This document shows positions 32,555-41,342 of a DNA stretch of 64,000 bases, in pieces. The position numbers and the translations under genes are program-made. The DNA lies in IMG/VR virus record IMGVR_UViG_3300032294_002797, positions 124,001-188,000 of that record; one strand, 5' to 3'. This DNA comes from a virus. How positions within the stretch are numbered: the stretch's first letter is position 1; the number at the start of each line of letters is the position of its first letter. A model generated the notes under the pieces. It worked only from the letters and a program-made list of their open reading frames with translations. It did not search any database and was not told where the DNA came from.

Positions 32555-32958
32555 GATACAACGTCCTCTTTTTTCGAGCATACTGTTGGGCTAAGATAAG
32601 GAAACATTTGATCAGCAGCCTTTACTGCTTCATCACAATTGCTTTGTAATGCAAGATCCCTTGTTTGTTTCCAGCTTACAACTAACTTAAAAAACAAATC
32701 ATCACTATCCACAACGGGTTGTTGTGTTGATACTGGCAATACCGGAACATTTGGAGTAAATACAGGAAGCGACGGAACTTTTGAGTTAGACCCTAAAAGA
32801 GTTTTAACTTTTTCTACAACAGACAAAACTAAAGATTGTACAGGACTTAGCTTGTCCTTGAATAAAACCCATAGTACTAATCCGGCGCCCGCATATAGGG
32901 CTAAATCTGTGGTTGTTAGTCTGCTAGCAAATTGATCAAAACTTTCTGTGAAATTCAT
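32551..32958 (-). CDS. Single-pass membrane protein
   Basis: 135 residues. LALYAGAGLVLWVLF at residues 18-32 is a short membrane segment. A Pro/Val-rich linker (KVPSLPVFTPNVPVLPVS) leads to a C-terminal region with two Cys (SNCDEAVKAADQ, SPTVCSKK). Function unknown, within the membrane cassette. Confidence 0.58.
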   Translation of the reverse strand: MNFTESFDQFASRLTTTDLALYAGAGLVLWVLFKDKLSPVQSLVLSVVEKVKTLLGSNSKVPSLPVFTPNVPVLPVSTQQPVVDSDDLFFKLVVSWKQTRDLALQSNCDEAVKAADQMFPYLSPTVCSKKEDVVS

Positions 32959-32970
32959 TTTATAACCTCG

Positions 32971-33399
32971 TTATTTGTCTGAAACTCGTGGCTTAGTGTC
33001 CATAAAAGCATTTATTTTTGCGGCGGGATCAACAAAGACTCCGGTATTCCTAAAAGTTGTTACCATAGCATCAATTGTGGAACTGACCAAGATCATAAGA
33101 AATGCTTTAACGTACTTATGTATAATAGGCTCAACCAGATTAGGAACAAACGGAACATCTACTACTATAAAAACATTATCATAGAACTTATTCAATAATT
33201 CCATAGCAATAGCTTTTTTATCTTTTCCAGCTAAATCAACGGCTGTATTTTCTATAATCTGAATTGTGGCCGCTACGGCTAATTGTAGTATTTTCCAAGC
33301 TTGAGCTAGTGCTACTACCTTAACTTCATTTAGGGATTTTTTTGCTTGATTTACTAGTTTTTCTACTTCTAGGCTTACTAGTTCTTTTGTTGTTAACAT
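32971..33399 (-). CDS. Hydrophobic helical protein, possible membrane or holin-like
   Basis: 142 residues with long hydrophobic helices (ALAQAWKILQLAVAATIQII, YVKAFLMILVSSTIDAMV). The central block with FIVVDVPFVPNLVEP could be a loop between two membrane-associated helices. Its start overlaps the next upstream gene by 74 bases in another frame. A holin or spanin role is possible but not supported by a specific motif. Confidence 0.5.
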   Translation of the reverse strand: MLTTKELVSLEVEKLVNQAKKSLNEVKVVALAQAWKILQLAVAATIQIIENTAVDLAGKDKKAIAMELLNKFYDNVFIVVDVPFVPNLVEPIIHKYVKAFLMILVSSTIDAMVTTFRNTGVFVDPAAKINAFMDTKPRVSDK

Positions 33400-33682
33400 C
33401 TTTTTTTCTCCCGTCGTTTATAGAATTTGCTATTTCTCGCTCTGTTCTGTCTGCAGTATCCCACCAAGTTTTCTTAATTTCTTTTCTACTATTAATATAT
33501 TTATATAATATTGCTAATTGACCACCAATAAGAATACAACTTTCTACAGCATGGCTCACATTACCAATCAATTCTTCTTTATGATTATTGTCATTAATTA
33601 TACCTAATAGGTATAAACCACTAAAAATAAAGCTTACGGCGGTAAACCAAAACTCACTTGTGCGATATCCTGGTTTGATCAT
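33326..33682 (-). CDS. Putative holin-like membrane protein
   Basis: 118 residues. TSEFWFTAVSFIFSGLYLLG and CILIGGQLAILYKYI are two membrane helices. The C terminus is strongly basic (KRTSKPRSRKTSKSSKK). N-terminal PGYRTSEFW plus two helices and a basic tail fit class II holins, but no experimental family is identifiable. The final 74 bases overlap the next gene. A GGTGTATATAA motif precedes it by 35 bases. Confidence 0.58.
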   Translation of the reverse strand: MIKPGYRTSEFWFTAVSFIFSGLYLLGIINDNNHKEELIGNVSHAVESCILIGGQLAILYKYINSRKEIKKTWWDTADRTEREIANSINDGRKKDVNNKRTSKPRSRKTSKSSKKIPK

Positions 33683-33716
33683 GTCTGTTCTCCAAAGTAA
33701 GATTTAACGATTATTG

Positions 33717-33727
33717 TTATATACACC
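33717..33727 (-). promoter_or_regulatory. GGTGTATATAA promoter-like motif upstream of holin-like gene
   Basis: Minus-strand GGTGTATATAA in the 83-base gap between the fibre-assembly candidate and the holin-like gene. It is the best match to the consensus and would begin the membrane cassette. Confidence 0.62.
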
Positions 33728-33765
33728 TTCTGAGAATATTTGTATATCAATAGAATTTGACCATA

Positions 33766-34116
33766 TTATGTATTTAATGCGGCTTCTTTTCTATTAGCAT
33801 ACTCCACAGAAAGCTCGGCTCTGTAGTGTCCATAGGCTAACATTAATTGAGTTATTTCTATCAAATTCATAGAGTGAGGAATCCCATCAGTATCAACAAT
33901 TTGTGGAAGAGGTAATCCCATTTCGTCCGCTTGCTTGGCTAATACAAAGGCTCCTGTTAAAAGCGTAACATCAGTATCTTTTAACCCTAACTTCCAAGCA
34001 TAAGAGGTTGTAAAACCTAAAGATATTTGGTCTGAAAACCAATCATCCACAGATTTTAACTCAATTTGTTTATCTATTTCTGCTTTTTTAATAGGATCTA
34101 TAAAAATTTTAGACAT
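33766..34116 (-). CDS. Probable tail-fibre assembly-type protein
   Basis: 116 residues from ATG 34116, which follows AGGAGG; the longer frame to 34140 starts at TTG. The pattern WFSDQISLGFTT ... WKLGLKDTDVTLLTGAFV and SMNLIEITQLMLAYG resembles DUF4376-like proteins that sit next to fibres. It could be a fibre chaperone, with the role inferred from position. Confidence 0.6.
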   Translation of the reverse strand: MSKIFIDPIKKAEIDKQIELKSVDDWFSDQISLGFTTSYAWKLGLKDTDVTLLTGAFVLAKQADEMGLPLPQIVDTDGIPHSMNLIEITQLMLAYGHYRAELSVEYANRKEAALNT

Positions 34117-34372
34117 GATAGTCTGCCTCCTGTTCTGCAAACCATGCGTCGTGTCCTATGCCGTATCCATCAGGATTAGAAAAATCAGCATTCCAAGCTG
34201 ATCTATAGGTTCTATCAGATGGAATATCGTCTACCGAAACAATCAAGAAAGGAACCCCTGATGGAACATCTTTTCTTGCTATTTCAAATATTGGTATTGT
34301 ATCAGTACATGGAATAATAACCGCTATGGTATTATCTGCTGGATAAATAATTCGTTCTGTTATAGAAATCAT
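34109..34372 (-). CDS. Small tail-fibre-associated protein
   Basis: 87 residues. VPSGVPFLIVSVDDIPSDRTYRSAW is typical of small proteins found after phage fibres (a V-P-S-G-x-x-x-x-I-V plus P-x-D-R-T-F-R-x-A-W pattern). It is likely the partner of the 34116 gene in fibre assembly. Overlap with that gene is 8 bases. Confidence 0.65.
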   Translation of the reverse strand: MISITERIIYPADNTIAVIIPCTDTIPIFEIARKDVPSGVPFLIVSVDDIPSDRTYRSAWNADFSNPDGYGIGHDAWFAEQEADYHV

Positions 34373-34375
34373 ATT

Positions 34376-35779
34376 TCACCTAAAAATAGCTACAGAAATA
34401 TTAGAAGTATCAAATAATGTGTTAGTCGCCCCCTGCATAACGACAACAGGAACTGCGGTAGTTGTTTTGGTTCTTTGTGAATTTTGACCTACTACTCCTG
34501 CTCTAGATTGTCCATCCCAATTTGCAGATCCTATAATAGCGTATAGTGTGTCTGGCATACTTACGCCCAAATTCAGAGTATAATCTCCAACACCATTATC
34601 TGTGATAGATGAAAAATTAATTGCCCCAATTATACTTGGTGTTGATGTACCATTAAAAACAACCCAACCTCGACAAAAACAGGCTGGTTTAACCCCAGAT
34701 GCCACTGCTCCAGCTACTGTGCAGTCCCAAAAACCATTAGAGCTTAATACTAATTGGGTGTGTCTACGATCAACAGTTTTACTACCTGCTTCAGTATTAC
34801 TAAAAGTCATTGACGTAGAGCCGTCGGGATTTCTTAATAGTAGAATACTAGAATCTTCTATTCCATTCTGGTTTGCTGAAGAAAGAAACCCTGCTGACTG
34901 AGCTGCTGTGGTATCTAGATTAGATCGTAACCTCATGCCGACAAAAGTTGACGAAGAAGTAACTGTGGCCGTATCTGTGAATGTTGGTGTGACCAATCCT
35001 AGAGTAGATCGAGCGGTGGCCGCGTCGGCATCATCAATTAAACTACGGCCAAATGATGTGCAAGTTATTTCTTGAACCACGCCAGCACCAGCACCAGATC
35101 GTCCCAAGATTCTATCTGTGGCTGAAACGTTTTGTATTTTGGCGTATGTAACGTTAGCATCTACTATTTTAGCTGTTGTTACAGTTCCATCAGTTGGTGT
35201 GCGAGTATCAGATAAACGACTATCATTACCTACACAGAAACTATTAGCGGTATTTCCGAATGATCCTACTGTAATAGCGCCAGCAGTTGTGGTAATAAGG
35301 GGCAAATTAGCAGTTGCTCCAATTGCTCCAGCATTTGTGATATTACCGTGAGTGTGACTAAGCGGAGTACGAGAATCAGATAACCTACTATCATTACCTT
35401 GGCAAAAGGTATTAGCTGTAGTACCAAATGATCCTGTTGTAATAGCGCCAGCTGTTGTTGTGATAAGCGGTAAATTTGCGGTAGATCCTATGGCTCCAGC
35501 ATTAGTAATATTACCATGAGTATGGCCGCTGACACTAACAGCTATGCCACCAACGCTTAAACTAGTAAAATTACCGCTACTACTACTTAATAGGGCTCCG
35601 CTTATAGAAACTCCGCTATTTGGCAAGATAGCATATGGTAAACTATTCCATGTAGAAGTACCATCTCCAAACTTTATGCGTCCGGTATCTGTTTCTAAAA
35701 TCATCTCTCCAGCTAATAGAACGGGATTAACCGAAGCTAAATTAGCTGCTGTACCTCTTAAATTTTGTATTTGTGGCAT
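34376..35779 (-). CDS. Tail fibre with Mtd-like N-terminal domain
   Basis: 467 residues. The N terminus (GTAANLASVNPVLLAGEMIL, then DTGRIKFGDGTSTWNSLPY) is the fibre/Mtd-N-type domain that also begins the 41339 and 47042 genes. HTHGNITNAGAIG occurs twice (residues 86 and 142). The C-terminal 200 residues look like a receptor-binding head. No reverse transcriptase or variable repeat suggests diversification. Confidence 0.75.
   Translation of the reverse strand: MPQIQNLRGTAANLASVNPVLLAGEMILETDTGRIKFGDGTSTWNSLPYAILPNSGVSISGALLSSSSGNFTSLSVGGIAVSVSGHTHGNITNAGAIGSTANLPLITTTAGAITTGSFGTTANTFCQGNDSRLSDSRTPLSHTHGNITNAGAIGATANLPLITTTAGAITVGSFGNTANSFCVGNDSRLSDTRTPTDGTVTTAKIVDANVTYAKIQNVSATDRILGRSGAGAGVVQEITCTSFGRSLIDDADAATARSTLGLVTPTFTDTATVTSSSTFVGMRLRSNLDTTAAQSAGFLSSANQNGIEDSSILLLRNPDGSTSMTFSNTEAGSKTVDRRHTQLVLSSNGFWDCTVAGAVASGVKPACFCRGWVVFNGTSTPSIIGAINFSSITDNGVGDYTLNLGVSMPDTLYAIIGSANWDGQSRAGVVGQNSQRTKTTTAVPVVVMQGATNTLFDTSNISVAIFR
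35195..35524 (-). repeat. Two-copy tandem repeat in fibre gene
   Basis: Residues 86-141 and 142-195 of the fibre protein are near copies, each with HTHGNITNAGAIG and LPLITTTAGAIT and GNDSRLSD. The unit is 168 bases. It looks like a recent duplication in the shaft. Confidence 0.7.
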
Positions 35780-35782
35780 AAT

Positions 35783-36265
35783 TTACTCCTGTAATGATCT
35801 CCACAACTCTATATCTTTAGAATATATGTAGTGTATTTTATCTAGCTCGTCAACAGATAAAGGCGTTATAGATCCGTAAGATTGATTACAAATCTCTAAG
35901 GGTTTATATAAGCCCAACCATTTTGCACAATCTTGTAGCTGGGCTTCAAACAAAAAATACTTATCAAAATGTCCAGTGGGTAGTGGTTGCGGAGGTCTAG
36001 AGAGCCAATAGTCAATATTATAATCTGGCTTATGTCTTAACATAGATACGAATCTATCTATTGGATTTCTAACTATAACGCATGTATTGCTCTGTGATCC
36101 ATCATAAAATTCTTGTGTTGGTAAAAAAACTGCTGGATGAATATCTCTAACCGTAACGGTATTAGGCCAATAGCAATCAATAGCACACTTGGTAAAAGAA
36201 GTAGATGCTGAACGATGAGTTAACACCAAAGATTTACCATTTGGCATTTTTAATATATTACTCAT
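35783..36265 (-). CDS. Sulfotransferase-like protein
   Basis: About 160 residues from ATG 36265, nine bases after AGGAGG. LVLTHRSASTSFTKCAID looks like the 5'-phosphosulfate binding loop and IVRNPIDRFVSMLRH like the 3'-phosphate motif of sulfotransferases (Sulfotransfer_2). The protein is shorter than the usual 250 residues, so it may be minimal or truncated. It lies between two fibre genes in the same direction; a sulfate-modified fibre or glycan is possible (inference). Confidence 0.68.
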   Translation of the reverse strand: MSNILKMPNGKSLVLTHRSASTSFTKCAIDCYWPNTVTVRDIHPAVFLPTQEFYDGSQSNTCVIVRNPIDRFVSMLRHKPDYNIDYWLSRPPQPLPTGHFDKYFLFEAQLQDCAKWLGLYKPLEICNQSYGSITPLSVDELDKIHYIYSKDIELWRSLQE

Positions 36266-36266
36266 A

Positions 36267-38786
36267 TTATGATCCTCCTGCCAATAGAGATATCTCACTA
36301 TCCGTTAATATACTATCATATATTTTTAAATTATCTATTAAGCCATTGAATGATCCGTATTTAACAGATCCTCCTATGACGAAGGATGTAAATGCTGTTT
36401 TAGCACCAGTGGGGCCGGTCATAGACGTTTCAAAAATTCCATCTATATAAATTTTCATTTGTCCAGTAGAAGAATTTCTTGTGCAAGTTACGTGCTTCCA
36501 GGTTCCCGTGTTAATTAAAGAATTAGAAAGCAATGTTGTATCAGGATTGCCTACTCCAAAAGCCACTTTATTATTTAAATAAGTGATACCAAAATCATTG
36601 ACACTTCCGGGTGCCTCTCCGTTCACTAAAGAAACTCCATCATACCAATTGCTATATGAAGGCGAAGAAGAAGACGTATTAACAAAAAATGCTATGGTCC
36701 AATTTGTAGATATAGATCTTGGTATTGTGACATATTTAGCCCCAGTATTTAGTTGTATAGCATTATTAACTCGACCAGTAACAAAAGACGGAGAACCAAA
36801 AGCAGTACCATTATATGATGGATTAGTACTATTCACATTAGAATCAAATGGGTAAGCAGCTAATGGGGTTGTTAAAGACGGACCTGATGGAACAATAACT
36901 CCGCAATCTATTATGCCAATACCTATTGTATAATTATTTCCACTACTAGAAACAATAATACCACTAACCCCTGATATATTAATATTAGATATACCAGAAC
37001 TATTAATAGTAAAAATTCCGCTATTATTATTTATAGATATTCCGCTACCAGCTGTTATATTTTTAACGGCAAGTAGGCCACTAACACTACTATTAAAATT
37101 ACTAATTAACGAAGAATTAATTCCAGAGCTTGATGTTAATGAACCGCCTGTTGTTGTAACAACTAATAATCCGCTAGTAGAGCCAATTTTTCCTGTATAT
37201 GCTGTTTCTTGTACTGTATTATCGCTAAATATAATTGCTTCGGGGGCTAACACCATACCACCATTGGCTATATAATCACCACTAATACCAATGAAAATAC
37301 TAGAGCATTCAAACTGAACATCACTATTTGCAACTAATAATCCACTATCGCTAGTAGTAATAACACGATTAGCAACACTTCCGATTTGACCAGAACTATT
37401 TATGTTTCCGTGGGAATGAACCAAGGGAGAGGCAAATATAGAATCTCGTAATTGAATATGTACATCATTAAGGATAGCTTCTGTACCCCAAACCGGCGTG
37501 GCATCTGAAAAAGATAGAATATCCCAGTTGTTAACCGGATCATAAAGAATTTGCGATTTTGGCGCATAATCTGTTGTTGTAATGACTCCATCGACATCAG
37601 TAATAAGAACCTTATTTCCAGAAGCTCCTATTGTTCCACTGCTTGTGATATTTCCATGGGAGTGTACCTCTAAACCTATAACGCCACCCCCATTATCTGG
37701 AAAAGTAAAAGTACTGTTTGTCGTCATATATGGAGAAGCTACTAGTCTACAATAATTACCATTAGTAGCATTTAAGTCTATCGTGGGTGGCTCGTCTGTA
37801 GGAGCAGGAGAGACATATCCGTTAACTATAAGTTTATTTGTTGTGGTAGAGCCTGGATTAATTGCATTATATATATTTTCTGGGATTATAGAGCCGACAG
37901 CCATAATATCTCTAAAGTTGCCAGTTCCAGCAACATCTAATTTATAGACTGGAGAATCAACACCTATCCCAACATTTCCATCAGAGCCAAATTTCGCAAC
38001 CTCATACTGATAACCAAAACCTCCAGCTTCAAATACAATAGCTGCTTGAGCACCAAAGGCTAGATTACCACCATTATCTCCTTTAACGTAACATTGGGTT
38101 GCGTCTGTTGCGTCAACGAACCCTAAAGGAATTTGACTGCCTTGACTTTTAATATTTAAAATAGTAGTACTAACATCATTGCTAGTTGCTTCGAATACAG
38201 TATGCGTGTGTCCGCTCAAACTAACACCCGTCCCATTAACTAATAAACTTTGAGTAAAATTCCCACTAGGACTAGTAATAGAACCAGTAAAAGAAGCCCC
38301 ACTTAAATTAGCCTTACCAGCCAAACTATTTGTGACCGTTGTGCTAAAGTTAGCATCATTGCCGAGCGCAGTTGCTAATTCATTAAGAGTATCAAGGGTT
38401 GATGGGGCAGATGCCACTAGATTACTGATTTCGGTTCTGACAAATGCTGTGCTGGCAATTTGATTAGTATTAGTACCACTAGATGCTGTGGGAGCTAGCG
38501 GAACTCCTGTCAAGGTTGGGCTGTTTAGTGGAGCATAAATACCGTTGATCAAACCACTGACACTGCTGTTAAAATCAGTAATATTCGCAGAGGTATGGGT
38601 ATGACCACTAGCACTAACCGCAACGCCATTGATTAATAATCCGCTAGACGAACTAATACTTATATTGCCACTAGCGCTAGATAAAACTAAACTATTACCT
38701 GACAAAGCCACACTAGCAGCATTATCACTAATATTTTGGCTAAATCTAATATTACCACTAGATGGTGTTATTAATACATCTGGCAT
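36267..38786 (-). CDS. Large tail fibre with C-terminal LamG-like domain
   Basis: 839 residues. It has repeats with VSASGHTHTSANITDFNSS and ALGNDANFSTTVTNSLAGK in a shaft region, then KLDVAGTGNF. The C-terminal ~190 residues (PFDSNVNSTNPSYNGTAF, NAIQLNTGAKYVTI, LIDNLKIYDSILTDSEIS) form a concanavalin/LamG sandwich that likely binds glycan. A GTGTATAATATA motif precedes it (38811-38823). Confidence 0.75.
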   Translation of the reverse strand: MPDVLITPSSGNIRFSQNISDNAASVALSGNSLVLSSASGNISISSSSGLLINGVAVSASGHTHTSANITDFNSSVSGLINGIYAPLNSPTLTGVPLAPTASSGTNTNQIASTAFVRTEISNLVASAPSTLDTLNELATALGNDANFSTTVTNSLAGKANLSGASFTGSITSPSGNFTQSLLVNGTGVSLSGHTHTVFEATSNDVSTTILNIKSQGSQIPLGFVDATDATQCYVKGDNGGNLAFGAQAAIVFEAGGFGYQYEVAKFGSDGNVGIGVDSPVYKLDVAGTGNFRDIMAVGSIIPENIYNAINPGSTTTNKLIVNGYVSPAPTDEPPTIDLNATNGNYCRLVASPYMTTNSTFTFPDNGGGVIGLEVHSHGNITSSGTIGASGNKVLITDVDGVITTTDYAPKSQILYDPVNNWDILSFSDATPVWGTEAILNDVHIQLRDSIFASPLVHSHGNINSSGQIGSVANRVITTSDSGLLVANSDVQFECSSIFIGISGDYIANGGMVLAPEAIIFSDNTVQETAYTGKIGSTSGLLVVTTTGGSLTSSSGINSSLISNFNSSVSGLLAVKNITAGSGISINNNSGIFTINSSGISNINISGVSGIIVSSSGNNYTIGIGIIDCGVIVPSGPSLTTPLAAYPFDSNVNSTNPSYNGTAFGSPSFVTGRVNNAIQLNTGAKYVTIPRSISTNWTIAFFVNTSSSSPSYSNWYDGVSLVNGEAPGSVNDFGITYLNNKVAFGVGNPDTTLLSNSLINTGTWKHVTCTRNSSTGQMKIYIDGIFETSMTGPTGAKTAFTSFVIGGSVKYGSFNGLIDNLKIYDSILTDSEISLLAGGS

Positions 38787-38810
38787 AAAAATTCCTTAAA
38801 GTTTGAATAA

Positions 38811-38823
38811 TATATTATACACT
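38811..38823 (-). promoter_or_regulatory. Variant promoter-like motif upstream of 36267-38786
   Basis: Minus-strand AGTGTATAATATA overlaps the stop of the 38815 gene and is 25 bases before ATG 38786. It differs from the GGTGTAT consensus only at the first G, so assignment is tentative. Confidence 0.4.
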
Positions 38824-39156
38824 ATCTGGACTTGGCGGTTGATCATCATTATTGGCTATAATACCTTGATTTTGTCCAACCTTCATAATATAGTTCATTA
38901 ATCCAACAATTATACCCCCAAGCTCTGGATCAGTAGCTGCATTAGATAATAAATTATCCATATTCATAAAAACTACTTCATTAGACACTATAGCATTGCC
39001 GTCTGGACCAGTGGCAAATTTAATTAGTGTTACTTGTGCTGAGGCGTCCCCATTGGGATTTGGTGCTCCGATATCAATACGTTGAACCCACCATTTATCG
39101 TATACAATGGCTGGTACTGTCGTTGGATTACTTGCTGATAATATTGGTAAACTCAT
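38815..39156 (-). CDS. Small probable virion protein
   Basis: 113 residues. IVYDKWWVQRIDIGAPNPNG and FMNMDNLLSNAATDPELGG could be a small beta protein with an alpha end. It ends in acidic Pro residues (DDQPPSPDSV). It sits between a LamG protein and a fibre. Function unknown. Confidence 0.55.
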   Translation of the reverse strand: MSLPILSASNPTTVPAIVYDKWWVQRIDIGAPNPNGDASAQVTLIKFATGPDGNAIVSNEVVFMNMDNLLSNAATDPELGGIIVGLMNYIMKVGQNQGIIANNDDQPPSPDSV

Positions 39157-39171
39157 AAAAATTCCTTATTG

Positions 39172-39819
39172 TTAAAGATTGAAACGACCCTTGATAGCAT
39201 TATAATTTTGTAAAATCTCGGAAGAAGATAAAGATCTGCTATAAATAGCTACAGGACCTATCGATCCACTAAAATATGTAGTCCCAGTTCTTCCTATCCT
39301 AAGAGGTTTAGTAGAGCCGGATCCAGTAAACGTCGTTGTTCCAATAAGTGTTCCATTTCTATATATAGGTCCAGTTCTATTCAAAACCAATTGGTTCCAT
39401 TTTTGTAAATATATAGTAGATAATGATCCAATATTTGTTCCACCTCCACCAGGGTTACCCCTGCATAACATACTACCTCCATAAGGGAAAATACTCCAAT
39501 CCCAAACGGCGCTATTATAACTATTGTCTCCCGCGCAAATTAATATTCTGTCTGATATAGAATTTAGATAAAACCATATTTCTATAGTTACAGCATTATT
39601 AAAGATATTATTACTTGGAAAATCAATATAATCATTAGAACCATCTAATACAACTACTCCTCTATTAGATGGAGATAATGTTGCTCCATTAGTTAAATTA
39701 CCATTACATCCATTATTAGTTAAATCAAAAATACTACTAGAAGTAGATGAAGCATATCCTGGATTCATATAAAAAATTAAACTATTTCTAGTAATACCGG
39801 GACCATTTTGATAACTCAT
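39172..39819 (-). CDS. LamG/concanavalin-like adhesin
   Basis: 215 residues. NSLIFYMNPGYAS, GVVVLDGSNDYIDFPS, TIEIWFYLNS and IGPVAIYSRSLSSSEILQNY are LamG_3 signatures: a beta sandwich binding carbohydrate or protein. The N terminus ends at SYQNGPGITRN, similar to the 40638 protein. It would be a small receptor-binding adhesin. Confidence 0.75.
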   Translation of the reverse strand: MSYQNGPGITRNSLIFYMNPGYASSTSSSIFDLTNNGCNGNLTNGATLSPSNRGVVVLDGSNDYIDFPSNNIFNNAVTIEIWFYLNSISDRILICAGDNSYNSAVWDWSIFPYGGSMLCRGNPGGGGTNIGSLSTIYLQKWNQLVLNRTGPIYRNGTLIGTTTFTGSGSTKPLRIGRTGTTYFSGSIGPVAIYSRSLSSSEILQNYNAIKGRFNL

Positions 39820-39846
39820 TAAATTATTCTCTATCTTAATTAATTT

Positions 39847-40638
39847 TTAGTATGTTGGTAATAATAACCTATATCTAATAATAACTATTCCACTACCTCC
39901 ATATCCAGATCTACCACCCCCACCACCACCTAAACCATCAACGCCTCTTTGGGCAGAATTTCCTCCTCCTCCTAATCCCCCGGCACCAGACGTAACAGTA
40001 TTCCCATAACTATTCACCCCACCGGCACCACCACCACCATAATATTGAGATGTACCAGTAATATTCGACATTAATCCGATACCTCCATCTCCAGCTTTAG
40101 AAGTAGTACCATCCTGTCCATTCCCTCCGGCTCCACCACCACCTCCATAGGCATATAACCAAGATCCTATACCTCCACCATATCCCTGTCCCGTAGTTCC
40201 TAGCGTTCTAAAAAGCCCACAGCAACTATGTGCTAATCCTCCACCAGATGCCCCATTAGTCGGTTGCTGAGTATAGTATCCTCCTGGTCCTCCGCCAAGA
40301 GCAACAATATTATTAAAAGATGAATTATCTCCATTATTTGCCATATTAAATGTTGGATTCGAACTATTTGGAGTACCTCCTAGGCCAACTACAGCACCAT
40401 ATCGTCCTTTGGATATATTCATAGACCCTGTTAAAACTCCACCACCTCCTCCTCCCCCACTATCTGCTAGAGGGGTTCCTCCACCACCACCAACTATTAA
40501 ATAATCTATATCTAGATTAGTTGTTGCAATAAAATTTGCAGTATTTTTAAATATATGTACAAAGTAAATATAATTATTTTGAATATATCTATAAAAATCT
40601 CCTCCTAATCCTAAATTTTTTCCATAAACTATTCCCAT
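39847..40638 (-). CDS. Glycine-rich tail protein
   Basis: 263 residues with poly-glycine motifs: LIVGGGGGTPLADSGGGGGG, GGGAGGNGQDGTTSKAG and DGLGGGGGGRSGYGGSG. Similar glycine-rich domains occur in gp38-like adhesins and other phage tip proteins and form polyglycine-II sandwiches. Likely fibre tip or adhesin; host receptor unknown. Confidence 0.75.
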   Translation of the reverse strand: MGIVYGKNLGLGGDFYRYIQNNYIYFVHIFKNTANFIATTNLDIDYLIVGGGGGTPLADSGGGGGGGVLTGSMNISKGRYGAVVGLGGTPNSSNPTFNMANNGDNSSFNNIVALGGGPGGYYTQQPTNGASGGGLAHSCCGLFRTLGTTGQGYGGGIGSWLYAYGGGGGAGGNGQDGTTSKAGDGGIGLMSNITGTSQYYGGGGAGGVNSYGNTVTSGAGGLGGGGNSAQRGVDGLGGGGGGRSGYGGSGIVIIRYRLLLPTY

Positions 40639-41342
40639 TATAATCCAAACCTTCCTTTTGAAGCATTATAATTTTGTAATATTTCGCTAGTACTTAATAA
40701 TTTATTATAAATAGAAAAATTACTAATCAACATATTGCTATAACAATACCCGCAATTAACAGTATATGCCCCAAGTCTTAATAAATTAGTTAAATTAAAT
40801 ACAGCTGGCATAAGATTAGAAAATGTCAATATGCCATTCCTATAAGTATAGATTATTTGAGTAGTATTACTATATGTAATAGTAAGATAGGTCCAAGTAT
40901 TGATAATACTAGTTGCATTAGAACTTATGCTCAAATATTTTGCAGTGGTGCTATTCGATCTGGCGGATACATCTAATCTATTTGTATTTCCATTAGTATA
41001 CATATTAATATAATCTCCATAGCCGCTGCTAATTTCGAAAATCATTCTAGTTGTTGGACATGGACATGAGCCGCCTCCGACTACCAAATTATTTATCCAT
41101 AAATTGATAGAAAAATCTGTATTTATTGTATAATTATTATCCGATGTAATGTATTGATTAGTTCCATTTAAAGTGAATCTTCCATTACTAAAAGAAGGAT
41201 TATTAGATAAAGTAAAATGTCTATTATTACCGCTAATATCGTACCATTTATTCCCACTTCCTGGATAACTACGGTTGTTAGCAGCGTCCAGATGTAGAGT
41301 TAAATTATTTGTAATTATATCTGGGCCGCCATATATGCTCAT
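40638..41342 (-). CDS. LamG/concanavalin-like adhesin
   Basis: About 234 residues from ATG 41342, chosen because it shares ATGA with the upstream fibre stop and matches the start of the 39172 protein; the frame reaches 41399. NNLTLHLDAANNRSYPGSGN, WYDISGNNRHFTL, RFTLNGTNQYIT and SNFSIYNKLLSTSEILQNY define the LamG-type sandwich. Cys pairs (CPCP, CGYC) lie in a loop. Confidence 0.75.
   Translation of the reverse strand: MSIYGGPDIITNNLTLHLDAANNRSYPGSGNKWYDISGNNRHFTLSNNPSFSNGRFTLNGTNQYITSDNNYTINTDFSINLWINNLVVGGGSCPCPTTRMIFEISSGYGDYINMYTNGNTNRLDVSARSNSTTAKYLSISSNATSIINTWTYLTITYSNTTQIIYTYRNGILTFSNLMPAVFNLTNLLRLGAYTVNCGYCYSNMLISNFSIYNKLLSTSEILQNYNASKGRFGL

Noticed and set aside
33753-33763. Shared 11-mer GAATTTGACCA at 33753 and 56684
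   Set aside because: Only two copies, different spacing to the GGTGTAT motif (25 and 12 bases), so it may be chance.
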